Below the pieces are notes generated by a model. That model searched no databases and had not been told where the DNA came from. It saw nothing but the letters and a program-made list of their open reading frames with translations. A program made the position numbers and the translations under genes. This document shows, in pieces, positions 1 to 8,092 of a DNA stretch of 64,000 nt. Source of the DNA: a bacterium (GTDB taxonomy: Bacteria > Planctomycetota > Planctomycetia > Pirellulales > Pirellulaceae); the NCBI GenBank assembly GCA_016124445.1, contig WGNR01000001.1, positions 62,001 through 126,000 of the forward strand, written 5' to 3'. The first letter of the stretch is position 1. The number at the start of each line of letters is the position of its first letter.

Positions 1-1
1 C

Positions 2-763
2 GGCCGCTCGCTCATTCTCACAACCAATCCAACGCACCCGGACCGAGTCTGGCTCAATGTTATGGGGGGCGCCCGTCTCACCCCGCACGATATGACTTTT
101 CCGGCCATCGAGTCGGCTCCCATAGAAACGGTCGTGGAATGCCAGTTTTCACATCTACTGGGTGCAAGCATGAAAGGGAACGGCACCAGTTGGATCGCCG
201 ATCTCCGCGGAGGATCTCCTATCCTGGTTAGCCTAAGCCCACGGAAAACGCTACTTTCCACTGCTCCTTTAAGTGAGTTTCTGCCAGTCATTCAAAGCTA
301 CCTGGAACACGATCAGATCCTGCCAATGCTGGCAACCGGCAACCATGTTTACCTTGGCTTCGGCAACGAGTTGATTGTCTACGACCGTGCCGTTCGGGCT
401 ACGTCCGTTAAGCTGGAACATCAGATTATTCGTATCGTCGGCGCCTTGCCCAATACGCGCCGGCGTACGGTTATTTCGCTTGCTGAGGGGGCTCTCATCT
501 TCTGGGATAGTTTCTCCGAGGAGGGCCTAATTCGGTTTGCCCATGGCCTGCCAGCCCCATTCATTACCATCAACCGTGGCGGCTATTTGATTGCCGCAGC
601 CTATCAGCAGTGCGAGATCTACTCGACCAGAGAGGCCAAGATCAATCTTGTCGCGACCCTGAACCTCTCCCGTAATGCGGCTGAGGTTCTGGCTGGAAAT
701 ACGCCGAATCAATTCGGTATCGTCTACGACGATGGCAGTATCGAGCTTTACGAAGTCCCCTAG
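2..763 (+). CDS. C-terminal part of an unidentified protein, possibly beta-propeller-like
   Basis: The reading frame is open from the left edge of the window, so this is the 3' end of a longer gene; the first visible ATG (position 62) is probably internal. The visible part (about 253 residues) is soluble, without membrane segments or catalytic motifs I recognise. Short strands alternating with glycines and phrases such as VYLGFGNELIVYD, LIFWDSF and IVYDDGSIELYEV are spaced like blades of a WD/PQQ-type propeller, but this is only an impression. It ends 26 bases before a terminator-like hairpin. Function unknown. Confidence 0.6.
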   Translation, partial: GRSLILTTNPTHPDRVWLNVMGGARLTPHDMTFPAIESAPIETVVECQFSHLLGASMKGNGTSWIADLRGGSPILVSLSPRKTLLSTAPLSEFLPVIQSYLEHDQILPMLATGNHVYLGFGNELIVYDRAVRATSVKLEHQIIRIVGALPNTRRRTVISLAEGALIFWDSFSEEGLIRFAHGLPAPFITINRGGYLIAAAYQQCEIYSTREAKINLVATLNLSRNAAEVLAGNTPNQFGIVYDDGSIELYEVP

Positions 764-788
764 TCCACGCTGCGATTAAGATATCTTC

Positions 789-839
789 ACGACGCCTTGA
801 GGAGTCTTCAGGACAGGTCTAAACTTGCGGCGTCGTTTT
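789..839 (+). terminator. Terminator-like hairpin after the first gene
   Basis: An 8-bp perfect stem (ACGACGCC at 789-796 with GGCGTCGT at 829-836) encloses a 32-nt loop and is followed by a short T run. It lies between the end of the first gene and the glycosyltransferase start. The loop is long and the T tract short, so it is a moderate candidate. Confidence 0.45.
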
Positions 840-897
840 CAGGCATCACGTATCTCGGCGCGGCAGTCGGCTGCCCAGTCAAAAAGTAGTTCGCTAA

Positions 898-1830
898 ATG
901 AATCCAGGCATTGCGGAGGAAAAGCAAACAGGGACGGCCAACGCGCCGAAACTGCTGTCGTTCGTCGTGCCATGCTACAACCAAGAAGGTTTGATTGCCG
1001 AGACGCTGCGTTCTTTGAACTGTATCGCCACAGAACATCGCGGCCAGGTCGAAGTGATCGTGGTCGACGATGGCTCGCAAGACAACAGTTTGGCAATCAT
1101 CAACGATTACATCCAAAGCGAAAATACTGGCCATGCCTGGCGAGTCATCCACAAAGAAAACGGTGGAGTAAGCACTGCCCGTAACGCCGCAATTGATGCG
1201 GCGACCGGCGAGTGGATCGCGTTTCTCGATGGTGACGACTTGCTGGCCGCGGACCCCGTCCCCTATCTGCAGCAACATGCCCTGGCTAGCTGCCTGGTCT
1301 TTTCCATTGAACGCTTCGGTGGATCGAGTTCACGCCAACGGTTGCACCCACCGCTGGCGCGAAGCCGCCGCGAATTACTCGATTGCCTGACCGCAGCCAG
1401 TCCGTTCTTCACCAACTCACTAGTATTCAAAAGAAACTGTCTCGACAAGCCGTTCGATGCATCGCTACGGTATCTGGAGGATTGGAAGTTCTGGTTTGAT
1501 AATCCCCGGATCTTCGACGCGATGGCTTCGGTCGATCAGGTCATTTCCTTATACCGCGTGCACGATAGCAACCGGACTTCCGACTTTGCCAAAACCGGTG
1601 TCAGTCGTCGCCAGGTAGCCCAGTACTTCTTGGAATCGGGGCTGCACGATCTGACTACGAAGCAAAGGAACAACGCCAAGATTCAGGATGCGATTGGTGC
1701 CATTCTGGAGGGTTCCGCAACTCCCTGGGGAACGTTTTTGGCATTGCCCTGTTCCCCGGTGCTGATGGCGAAGTTCTTCGTCTATTTCGTAATGCGGGGC
1801 AACATTAGCTGGATCCATCCATTTGGCTGA
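898..1830 (+). CDS. Family 2 glycosyltransferase
   Basis: 310 residues. The N-terminal two thirds is a GT-A fold of glycosyltransferase family 2: FVVPCYNQEGLIAETLRSL, then VIVVDDGSQDNS (nucleotide-sugar binding), GGVSTARNAAI and the metal-binding IAFLDGDD. It would transfer a sugar from a nucleotide-sugar donor to a polysaccharide, lipid or protein at the cytoplasmic face. The C-terminal part has LEDWKFWFDN, the ED-type region expected near the catalytic base, and ends in a hydrophobic stretch without a clear transmembrane helix. Neighbours do not indicate the acceptor; the gene is monocistronic as far as visible. The donor and acceptor cannot be named from sequence. Confidence 0.88.
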   Translation: MNPGIAEEKQTGTANAPKLLSFVVPCYNQEGLIAETLRSLNCIATEHRGQVEVIVVDDGSQDNSLAIINDYIQSENTGHAWRVIHKENGGVSTARNAAIDAATGEWIAFLDGDDLLAADPVPYLQQHALASCLVFSIERFGGSSSRQRLHPPLARSRRELLDCLTAASPFFTNSLVFKRNCLDKPFDASLRYLEDWKFWFDNPRIFDAMASVDQVISLYRVHDSNRTSDFAKTGVSRRQVAQYFLESGLHDLTTKQRNNAKIQDAIGAILEGSATPWGTFLALPCSPVLMAKFFVYFVMRGNISWIHPFG

Positions 1831-1895
1831 GCCCACGGGCAACCGGATGCCGGCAGCAAGCCACCCCTTCTACGGCAATCCACCGCGGCAACTCA

Positions 1896-1923
1896 TTGAC
1901 ATATCGTGACATTACGATATTAT
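1896..1923 (+). promoter_or_regulatory. Sigma-70 type promoter of the sulfide-oxidation operon
   Basis: TTGACA at 1896-1901 and TATTAT at 1918-1923, separated by 16 bp. The -35 box is a perfect consensus match. The transcript would begin near 1930, about 160 nt before the TauE start at 2089. An inverted repeat fills the spacer, which suggests repression by blocking polymerase. Confidence 0.65.
1901..1920 (+). promoter_or_regulatory. Operator 1: inverted repeat within the promoter spacer
   Basis: ATATCGT and ACGATAT are perfect 7-bp inverted arms around a 6-bp centre, lying between and overlapping the -35 and -10 boxes. The geometry is that of a dimeric repressor site. ArsR/SmtB-type persulfide or metal sensors commonly control sqr genes, so such a protein is a reasonable guess, but no regulator gene is present in the window. 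Confidence 0.6.
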
Positions 1924-2005
1924 CTATTTCAAGAGGTCTACTTACCGATAAACAGGCCGCAAAGCCTACCGAGTAGAGCAAAGGACTCTCTTTTTTTGGG
2001 CAAAT

Positions 2006-2025
2006 GCCTCGTAATGTTGCGATAT
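2006..2025 (+). promoter_or_regulatory. Operator 2: second copy of the promoter motif in the leader
   Basis: The 20 bp here match the reverse complement of operator 1 at 15 of 20 positions, including the block CGTAATG and the arm CGATAT. It lies about 80 bp downstream of the presumed start of transcription and 64 bp before the TauE start. Two related sites around one promoter suggest cooperative binding or a roadblock. This is also why I do not use the upstream GTG at 1906 as the gene start: it would place both sites inside coding sequence. Confidence 0.5.
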
Positions 2026-2088
2026 TTTGTCCTATTGAGCACGACAAGGATGATCCAGCTTGAGATTTGTGAGCAGGAAGACGGAACC

Positions 2089-2910
2089 ATGAGCATCGCA
2101 TTGGCAGTTCTGTTCGGCTGCATCGTCGGTTTTGCCCTCGGGCTTACCGGCGGAGGTGGTGGCGTGTTTGCCGTGCCGCTCCTGGTGTATGGCTTGGGCG
2201 TTTCGCCAAAGGAAGCAGTCCTGATTTCGCTGGCAGCGGTTGGCGGAACGGCCATCTCGGGTGCGTTTCCAAGACTTCTGCGAAAAGAAATCGAACTACG
2301 CACCGGTTTGGTGTTTGCCATTGCCGGAATGCTGGGAGCCCCGGTCGGAGCGTTCCTCTCGTCGTTCCTGCCTGGCCAGGTTTTGCTGGGCCTATTTGCC
2401 GTGTTGATGTTTGTGGTCGCCTTTCGCATGTGGCAGAAGTCGCAGGCCGCGGAAGTGCCGATCGCGAGCGATCGGTCAGAGCAATGTGAGCAGCCTACGA
2501 CATGCCAGCGCGGTGAAGGGGGCGAACTGATCTTCACTTCCAAGTGCGCGATGATGCTGATCTTGCTTGGGATCGGCACAGGCGTTTTATCGGGACTCCT
2601 CGGCGTGGGTGGCGGATTCGTGATTGTGCCGGCACTTGTGCTGTTCAGTCGGATGCATATCCATCGAGCGATCGCGACCTCGTTGTTTGTGATTGTCCTA
2701 ATCAGTCTGAGCGGTGTCGTTTCGCATGTGCTCAATGGCAACGAATTCCCTTGGGCGCTGACGCTTGAGTTCATGCTGGGTGGATTCGCCGGGATGTGGT
2801 CGGGCAGCCTTTTGGCCCGACGACTGAAAGGGCCCACCCTACAAAAAGTGTTTGCCATCGCCGTCGCGCTGGTCGCGGTGTTCGTCATTACAAAATCGTT
2901 CCTCATTTAA
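2089..2910 (+). CDS. TauE/SafE family membrane permease
   Basis: 273 residues from the ATG at 2089, preceded by AGGAAG. About eight hydrophobic helices arranged as two repeats, each with the family's glycine-rich turn: FALGLTGGGGGVFAVPLLV near the N-terminus and GVLSGLLGVGGGFVIVPALV in the middle. The family moves sulfite, organosulfonates or other sulfur anions across the cytoplasmic membrane. Placement directly before a DUF1641 gene and a sulfide:quinone oxidoreductase argues for export of a sulfur oxidation product such as sulfite, or handling of polysulfide. A longer in-frame extension to 1906 exists but runs over the promoter elements and has no convincing ribosome site. Confidence 0.85.
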   Translation: MSIALAVLFGCIVGFALGLTGGGGGVFAVPLLVYGLGVSPKEAVLISLAAVGGTAISGAFPRLLRKEIELRTGLVFAIAGMLGAPVGAFLSSFLPGQVLLGLFAVLMFVVAFRMWQKSQAAEVPIASDRSEQCEQPTTCQRGEGGELIFTSKCAMMLILLGIGTGVLSGLLGVGGGFVIVPALVLFSRMHIHRAIATSLFVIVLISLSGVVSHVLNGNEFPWALTLEFMLGGFAGMWSGSLLARRLKGPTLQKVFAIAVALVAVFVITKSFLI

Positions 2911-2946
2911 GTTCACGGAATTCAGAAGACAGGAAGATGAGGCCCC

Positions 2947-3696
2947 ATGAGCGATATTCAAACAGCCCATACGATGTCGATCGAGGATCGTCTTGCCCAG
3001 CCGCAAACCCAGGAGATGCTGCACCGTCTGCTGGACCATGCGGAAACGCTCGACAACATTCTGACGACCGCAGGCGAGCTACCCAATCTGATTGCCACGC
3101 TGACCGATCTATTCGACAGTCTGGCACGTCAGGCATCCGAGCAAGGAATCGACCTGGAACAGCGGGCCTCCGACTTGATCCAACTACTTTTGAAAGTGAC
3201 CGACCCGCAATCGATCAAGGCACTTAACCTGTTGGTCGACCATCTGCCCCAGCTTCAAAAAGCGGCCGAGATGGCGGATGAATTGCCTAACCTGATTGCG
3301 GTTGTGACCGACGTGTTCGACGAGTGGGCAGCCGACCTGAGCAAGGAAGGAATTCAACTCGAAGACAGCATCCGCAACGGTCTGCGAGCTGCTTTGTATC
3401 TCGGCGGCCAAATTCGCCATGAAGAAATCGACCGCCTTGGCTATCTGCTCCGATCGGACGTGCTCAGCGAGCATACGGTCGAAACCGTCAGCCTGGCAGG
3501 TAGTGCACTTTCAAGTTGCCGCCAAGGAAGCTGCGAGCATCCTGTGCCGAAACGTTTGGGGATTTTTGGACTGCTCTCGGCGACCCAAGACCCCAACACG
3601 CAGCGAGCATTGGCATTCGCCGTCCAGTTCGGCAAGTGCTTCGGAAACTTGCTCGAACAAAAACATCCCGGCAACTCAACACCCCCTCAAGCATAG
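2947..3696 (+). CDS. DUF1641 family protein of the sulfide-oxidation operon
   Basis: 249 residues, soluble and largely alpha-helical, with two related segments, each containing a phrase close to ELPNLIA.LTD.FD (about residues 41-55 and 112-126). This is typical of DUF1641, a family repeatedly found beside sulfide:quinone oxidoreductase or formate dehydrogenase genes in bacteria and archaea, with no established biochemical activity. A partner or scaffold role for the oxidoreductase is an inference from gene order. It starts 36 bases after the permease and ends 9 bases before sqr, so translation is probably coupled. There are two cysteines in a CRQGSC segment near residue 190, which could be redox-active or simply structural. 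Confidence 0.75.
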   Translation: MSDIQTAHTMSIEDRLAQPQTQEMLHRLLDHAETLDNILTTAGELPNLIATLTDLFDSLARQASEQGIDLEQRASDLIQLLLKVTDPQSIKALNLLVDHLPQLQKAAEMADELPNLIAVVTDVFDEWAADLSKEGIQLEDSIRNGLRAALYLGGQIRHEEIDRLGYLLRSDVLSEHTVETVSLAGSALSSCRQGSCEHPVPKRLGIFGLLSATQDPNTQRALAFAVQFGKCFGNLLEQKHPGNSTPPQA

Positions 3697-3705
3697 GAAC
3701 GAACC

Positions 3706-4890
3706 ATGGACCATCATCAAATCGTCATCGTGGGCGGGGGCACCGCCGGACTTACCGTTGCCGCGCGTCTTCGCAAGGCCGATCCTTCACTCGATATCGC
3801 GATCGTCGAGCCCTCCAGCAAACATTACTACCAACCCCTGTGGACCATGGTCGGTGCCGGGATGTTCGCTCCGGAAGTCTCAGGTCGGGACGAAGAGAAC
3901 CTGATCCCGACAGGCGTAAAGTGGATTCAAGAAGCTGTCTCGACATTCACTCCTGGCGAAAATAAGATTGCGACCCATGGCGGAATCGAGTTGTCGTACG
4001 ACTACCTGGTAGTCGCTCCCGGAATCCAAATCTATTGGGACAAGGTGAAAGGTCTCAGAGAGGCGGTCGGCAAGGATGGTGTTTGCAGTAATTATTCGAT
4101 CGACACCGTGGCGAGCACCTGGAAGTTCATCAGCGAGTTGAAACAGGGCACCGCCTTGTTCACGCAACCAGCGGGAGCGGTCAAATGTGGTGGGGCACCA
4201 CAGAAGATCTGCTATCTCGCGGAAGATCATTTCCGACGCTCTGGCGTGCGGGATAAGATCGACGTCATCTTTACCGCCGCCGGACCGCGACTGTTCGCCG
4301 TCGACGAATACCGGGTCGTGCTGGAAAAAGTGGCCAAGCGTAAACGAGTCGACACCCGCTTCCGCCATAACCTGGTCGAGGTTCGCTCCGAATCCAAAGA
4401 GGCCATCTATCGGCACATGGATACCGACGAAGAGATGGTTATCAAGTACGACATGATCCACGTCACACCGCCGATGGGAGCTCCTGAGTTCGTGGCAGCC
4501 AGCGAGTTGGCATCGGAGGCGGGCTGGGTCGATGTCGATAAGTTCACCTTGCAGCACAATCGCTTTCCCAACGTGTTTTCCCTGGGCGATGCCTCTAGTT
4601 TGCCGACCTCGAAGACAGGCGCCGCAATCCGCAAGCAGGCCCCGGTCATGGTTAGCAACCTGTTATCTGCGATGCGTGGTGAACCACTGGCGGCGAGCTA
4701 CGACGGATACACCTCGTGCCCGGTGGTAACCGGTTACGACAGCATGGTGCTGGCCGAATTCGACTACGAAGGTCGGCCTGCCGAAACATTCCCTTTCGAT
4801 CAGGCTCAGGAACGTTTCAGCATGTTTCTCTTGAAGAAGTTCGGCCTGCCGGCGCTCTACTGGCACGGCATGTTGAAAGGAAGAGTTTAG
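3706..4890 (+). CDS. sqr: Sulfide:quinone oxidoreductase, mitochondrial-like type
   Basis: 394 residues. Two-dinucleotide-binding flavoprotein: the FAD-binding IVIVGGGTAGLTVAARL starts at about residue 6, and the HYYQPLWTMVGAG segment is characteristic of the SQR type that includes human SQOR. The two redox cysteines are present: Cys161 in VKCGGAPQKI and Cys338 in TSCPVV. The enzyme oxidises sulfide at the membrane surface, passing electrons to quinone and sulfane sulfur to an acceptor or polysulfide. It is the third gene of the operon driven from about 1896 and is followed by a small secreted protein. Electrons delivered to quinone could feed the respiratory chain, including the cbb3 oxidase encoded at 14-22 kb. 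Start chosen at the ATG 10 bases after the previous stop. Confidence 0.92.
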   Translation: MDHHQIVIVGGGTAGLTVAARLRKADPSLDIAIVEPSSKHYYQPLWTMVGAGMFAPEVSGRDEENLIPTGVKWIQEAVSTFTPGENKIATHGGIELSYDYLVVAPGIQIYWDKVKGLREAVGKDGVCSNYSIDTVASTWKFISELKQGTALFTQPAGAVKCGGAPQKICYLAEDHFRRSGVRDKIDVIFTAAGPRLFAVDEYRVVLEKVAKRKRVDTRFRHNLVEVRSESKEAIYRHMDTDEEMVIKYDMIHVTPPMGAPEFVAASELASEAGWVDVDKFTLQHNRFPNVFSLGDASSLPTSKTGAAIRKQAPVMVSNLLSAMRGEPLAASYDGYTSCPVVTGYDSMVLAEFDYEGRPAETFPFDQAQERFSMFLLKKFGLPALYWHGMLKGRV

Positions 4891-4945
4891 TTTTCAATTT
4901 CAGCGTCCATGATGATGGCGCGTTACCCCACTGAAAGTTGATTCC

Positions 4946-5464
4946 ATGTCTCGCATTCTTTTCTCAATCGCCTTGCTCGTTGCGGTTGTTTGTTGTGGAT
5001 CGGTCCAGGCCCAAGGCTTTGGTCGCGGACCGATGGGCAAAGGAGGAGGCCGTGGTCCTGACGCCGACCACATGGCCGACATGCAGGTATTTCACTTCCT
5101 GCTTCAAAATCACGACAAAATCAAACGCACCGTGAAAAAGCTAGACAATGGCGTCGAAACGCTAACTGAATCGGACGATCCCGAAGTCGCCAAGATGATT
5201 CAGAAGCATGTCGTGCAGATGACGGCTCGCATCGAAAAGGTCTCGCCAATCCGCATGCGAGACCCACTGTTTGCCGAGTTGTTCCGGAATGCCAAGAAGG
5301 TCAAGATCGAATACGAAGACACCTCCAAGGGTGTCCTGGTCACCGAGACTTCTAACGATGCCTACGTCGTCAAACTCCTCCAAGCACATGCCGAGGTGGT
5401 CTCGAAATTCGTCAAGAATGGCTTTGCCGAGGCGATGAAGACGCATCCCGTGCCGGCCAAGTAA
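4946..5464 (+). CDS. Small secreted protein of the sulfide-oxidation operon, function unknown
   Basis: 172 residues with a clear Sec signal peptide (MSRILFSIALLVAVVCCGSVQAQG) and probable cleavage after AQA/AQG near residue 23. The mature protein begins with a Gly/Arg/Met-rich stretch, then a helical domain with HMADMQVFHFLLQNHDKIKRTV. Histidines and methionines near the N-terminus could bind metal or haem iron, but there is no CxxCH motif. It starts 55 bases after sqr and is followed by a strong hairpin, so it appears to be the last gene of the operon. Similar helical secreted proteins occur in planctomycetes; I cannot name a family. A periplasmic role in sulfur or metal handling is inferred from position only. 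Confidence 0.6.
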   Translation: MSRILFSIALLVAVVCCGSVQAQGFGRGPMGKGGGRGPDADHMADMQVFHFLLQNHDKIKRTVKKLDNGVETLTESDDPEVAKMIQKHVVQMTARIEKVSPIRMRDPLFAELFRNAKKVKIEYEDTSKGVLVTETSNDAYVVKLLQAHAEVVSKFVKNGFAEAMKTHPVPAK

Positions 5465-5472
5465 AATCGATT

Positions 5473-5513
5473 CCATTCAGACCGTTCCAAACCAGGGAGA
5501 ACGGTCTGAATGG
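5473..5513. terminator. Bidirectional hairpin between sqr operon and malic enzyme
   Basis: A perfect 15-bp stem (CCATTCAGACCGTTC at 5473-5487 with its complement at 5499-5513) around an 11-nt loop, located between two convergent genes. There is no long T tract on either side, so it may slow or stabilise transcript ends rather than act as a classic intrinsic terminator. Confidence 0.65.
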
Positions 5514-5542
5514 CGATTCCGTGGCGTCAATCGATCAGGCGA

Positions 5543-7174
5543 TTAGCCGATCGATTCGACTCCATATTGGGGACGATAGACCATTGATTCGATCCAGGCC
5601 CGGATATCTATCGGCCGCTCGACGGTTGCTTCTCCCTGGTCGAAGATGAATTCAGCCACGCGGGTCGCCGTGGTGATTTCGGTTTCGAGGATGGCATCTT
5701 GTCGCGGGAAGAGCATCCCCAGGTTTCGATCGAACTGGCTGACCTGATCGGCACTTCCATGGGCAGCCGCGATGAACATCGCATCGTTGATCCGCTTCGG
5801 CCTGGTCGCGTAAACGGCCATGCCGAGGGCGGGGAAGATATAGAAGTTGTTCGCCTGACCCGGATGGAACGTCTTGCCACGGATCGTAACGTCAGGGAAC
5901 TGAACGCCGGCCGCAACCAGTGCGTTGCCTTCGGTCCAAGTGTAAAGCTGCTCGGCCGAGGCTTCGGCATGATCGGTTGGATTGCTCAACGGGAAGACGA
6001 TTGGGCGATTGCATTGGGCGTACATCGCCTTCATCGCCCCTTCCGTGAACAGGCCGCCGACCGTGCTGACACCGATCAAAACGGTTGGTTTCACTTGTTT
6101 AACCGCATCTTCCAGCCGGTTGGTATCGGCTAGTTCGTGCGCATACACGCTCTGCGACGGGCTCAGGTCAGTGCGATTCTTGGTCAGCAGCCCGTTGGCG
6201 TCGAACATGGCGATCTTCGACTGGGCATCCGACTGGCTGATGCCTTGCTGCTGGACCGCTTCGACAATCATGTTGGCAATGCCGATACCTGCCGAGCCTG
6301 CTCCGGCAAACAGGATCCGCTGATCCGACAGCTTTTCTCGCTTGATTTGCAGGGCCGTGATCAAACCGGCCAGGGTCACGCTGGCGGTACCTTGGATATC
6401 GTCGTTGTAGACCAGGTACTTGTCTTGGTAGCGAGCCAGAAGGCGAATCGCATCGATCCCCTTCCAGTCCTCGAAGTGGACGCAAACGCCGGGGAAGACC
6501 TTATTGGCCGCTTCCATGAACGCGTCGACGATCGAATCAATCTCGTCATCGCTCGGCGGCGTTTCCCGCAAACCGAGGTACAGCGGATCGGCTCGCAGCG
6601 CGGCATTCGACGTGCCGATGTCCAGGTGAATCGGCAGCAGCACTTGCGGAGGAACCCCGGCGCAAGCTGTATACAACTGCAGCTTACCAATCGGAATCGG
6701 TGCCCCGTTCACGCCGATGTCGCCCAGTCCCAGAATGCGGCCACCGCTGGTAACGCAGATGAATCGCACATCTTTGCGTGGCCAGTTCGACAGCACATCG
6801 GCAAAGCGATCCTTCATGTTCTTATTCAGATACATGCCCTGCGGTCGACGGTAAATCTGTCCGTACGAAAGGCAGGCATCCGCGATTGTTGGATCATAGA
6901 CGATCGGCACAAAGCGGAACGGATCACTCATCAGCGTGGCGTAGAACAACGTCTGATCACGGTCAGCCAATTCTTGAAGGTAGACGTAGCGTTCGATATC
7001 GGTCGGCTTGGCCGAGAGGTGGCCCAGGACGCGTTCGATTTGTCGCTCAAGCGTATCAACCCCAGACGGAAGCAGCCCTTCGATACCAAGTGCCTGGCGC
7101 TGCTCCTGGGTAAACCCAGTTCCTTGATTGAGCAGCGGATCATTGAGAACAGCGAAATGATGTCCCATCGACAT
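5543..7174 (-). CDS. maeA: NAD-dependent malic enzyme
   Basis: 543 residues from the ATG at 7174, which has AGGAAAAG just upstream; the frame extends further 5' but without a good ribosome site. Oxidative decarboxylation of malate to pyruvate with NAD reduction. Family features in order: DQTLFYATLMSDPFRFVPIVYDPT with the YDPT catalytic tyrosine region, VTSGGRILGLGDIGVNG, the metal-binding VHFEDWKG, VYNDDIQGTASVTLAG and the NAD-binding ILFAGAGSAGIGIANM. The length matches the large bacterial/eukaryotic-like type rather than the short or MaeB forms. Single gene, convergent with the sulfide operon and divergent from the sigma factor. Confidence 0.95.
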   Translation of the reverse strand: MSMGHHFAVLNDPLLNQGTGFTQEQRQALGIEGLLPSGVDTLERQIERVLGHLSAKPTDIERYVYLQELADRDQTLFYATLMSDPFRFVPIVYDPTIADACLSYGQIYRRPQGMYLNKNMKDRFADVLSNWPRKDVRFICVTSGGRILGLGDIGVNGAPIPIGKLQLYTACAGVPPQVLLPIHLDIGTSNAALRADPLYLGLRETPPSDDEIDSIVDAFMEAANKVFPGVCVHFEDWKGIDAIRLLARYQDKYLVYNDDIQGTASVTLAGLITALQIKREKLSDQRILFAGAGSAGIGIANMIVEAVQQQGISQSDAQSKIAMFDANGLLTKNRTDLSPSQSVYAHELADTNRLEDAVKQVKPTVLIGVSTVGGLFTEGAMKAMYAQCNRPIVFPLSNPTDHAEASAEQLYTWTEGNALVAAGVQFPDVTIRGKTFHPGQANNFYIFPALGMAVYATRPKRINDAMFIAAAHGSADQVSQFDRNLGMLFPRQDAILETEITTATRVAEFIFDQGEATVERPIDIRAWIESMVYRPQYGVESIG

Positions 7175-7532
7175 AAGTCTTTTCCTGCTGGATAGGGCAA
7201 ACCAAGTTACCACACGGAAGGGGGGAAGTTTAAATCGAATTGGCAGGCGGTGATCTCTGGCGTTTATTCTAGGAAGGTCTTTCGACAGGCCCGAACGAAG
7301 CGAGCCGAGTCGATCATTCAGCACTAACGTTCGTACGCTAATCGCCGTTTCGTCTCGTTTTGATCACCACCCAGACCTGGTGAAATCCGGGGGCAGGCAT
7401 CCACCAAGAGAGTTTCTCGTCCAAGATTTGGGGGTATTTCGAGTTTTTTTCGGAGATGTCGATAATTCGCGTTACGCACGTCGTGCCTCATGACCACTGT
7501 TATGCAAACACTCCTCGAAGGAACGTAGGCTC
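7175..7532. other. Intergenic region between maeA and the sigma factor gene
   Basis: About 360 bases between divergently read genes, so it must hold both promoters. I see no confident -35/-10 pair. A perfect 11-bp palindrome, GCACGTCGTGC at 7476-7486, lies about 50 bases before the sigma factor start and could be a regulator site. No additional gene supported. Confidence 0.4.
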
Positions 7533-8063
7533 GTGGAATCAGACCTGGAATTGGAATTCAACACGATCTTGTGGCGAACCCAGTCCCGCATTCGGGCATT
7601 TATCGCCGGAATGGGGATTGCGGCCCACGAGGTCGACGATCTGGCTCAAGACGTCTACCTGGAGGTCTACCGGAATTTCGACAAGATGCCTGCCGATGTC
7701 GCTCCGGAACGCTGGATCAAGGGAATCGCCAAGAACGTTTGCCTGAACCATATCCGCCGCTCGGCCCGTCGCGGGAGACTGCATCGCGAAGCATTGGCCG
7801 AGATCCTGGCCAATTCCGAGGGCAATTTCGAGTCGACCATGGACATGCACAGTGTCGTGGACGTTTTGGGTGATTGCGTGGCTAAGTTGCCGGTCGATCA
7901 GCGTCAGATCGTCAAGCTTCGCTACCAGGAAGACCTTAGTTCCTCCTCGATCGGTGAGCGAATCAACGCCACCGCCGAGTCAGTGCGCATGAGCCTTTAT
8001 CGCATTCGCCACGCCCTAAAGAGCTGCGTCGTCCGCACCTTAGCGGCAGGCGGCGAGACTTAA
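7533..8063 (+). CDS. ECF-type RNA polymerase sigma factor, planctomycete family
   Basis: 176 residues from a GTG at 7533 preceded by AAGGAA. Region 2 is represented by HEVDDLAQDVYLEVYRNF (core-binding and -10 recognition) and WIKGIAKNVCLNHIRR; region 4 by LPVDQRQIVKLRYQEDLSSSSIGERI, followed by the recognition helix TAESVRMSLYRIRHAL. This matches the sigma-70 subfamily expanded in Rhodopirellula and Verrucomicrobia. It is followed 29 bases later by a membrane-anchored FecR/LamG protein. By analogy with FecI/FecR that protein may control sigma factor activity, although it lacks a recognisable zinc-type anti-sigma domain. The downstream cytochrome and DUF1552 genes are the likely regulon neighbours. 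Confidence 0.9.
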   Translation: MESDLELEFNTILWRTQSRIRAFIAGMGIAAHEVDDLAQDVYLEVYRNFDKMPADVAPERWIKGIAKNVCLNHIRRSARRGRLHREALAEILANSEGNFESTMDMHSVVDVLGDCVAKLPVDQRQIVKLRYQEDLSSSSIGERINATAESVRMSLYRIRHALKSCVVRTLAAGGET

Positions 8064-8092
8064 ACCAAGAATCCAACCGTAGCGTAAGTCCC

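Noticed and set aside
1906..2088. 61-codon N-terminal extension of the TauE/SafE permease from a GTG
   Set aside because: It would begin inside the promoter and cover operator 2, and has no ribosome site; the ATG at 2089 begins directly with the first helix.
1938..2906. 322-residue frame opposite the TauE/SafE gene
   Set aside because: Shadow frame; the plus-strand protein has the expected helices and glycine motifs and a promoter.
6137..7195. 352-residue plus-strand frame
   Set aside because: Antisense to the malic enzyme, which is unambiguous.
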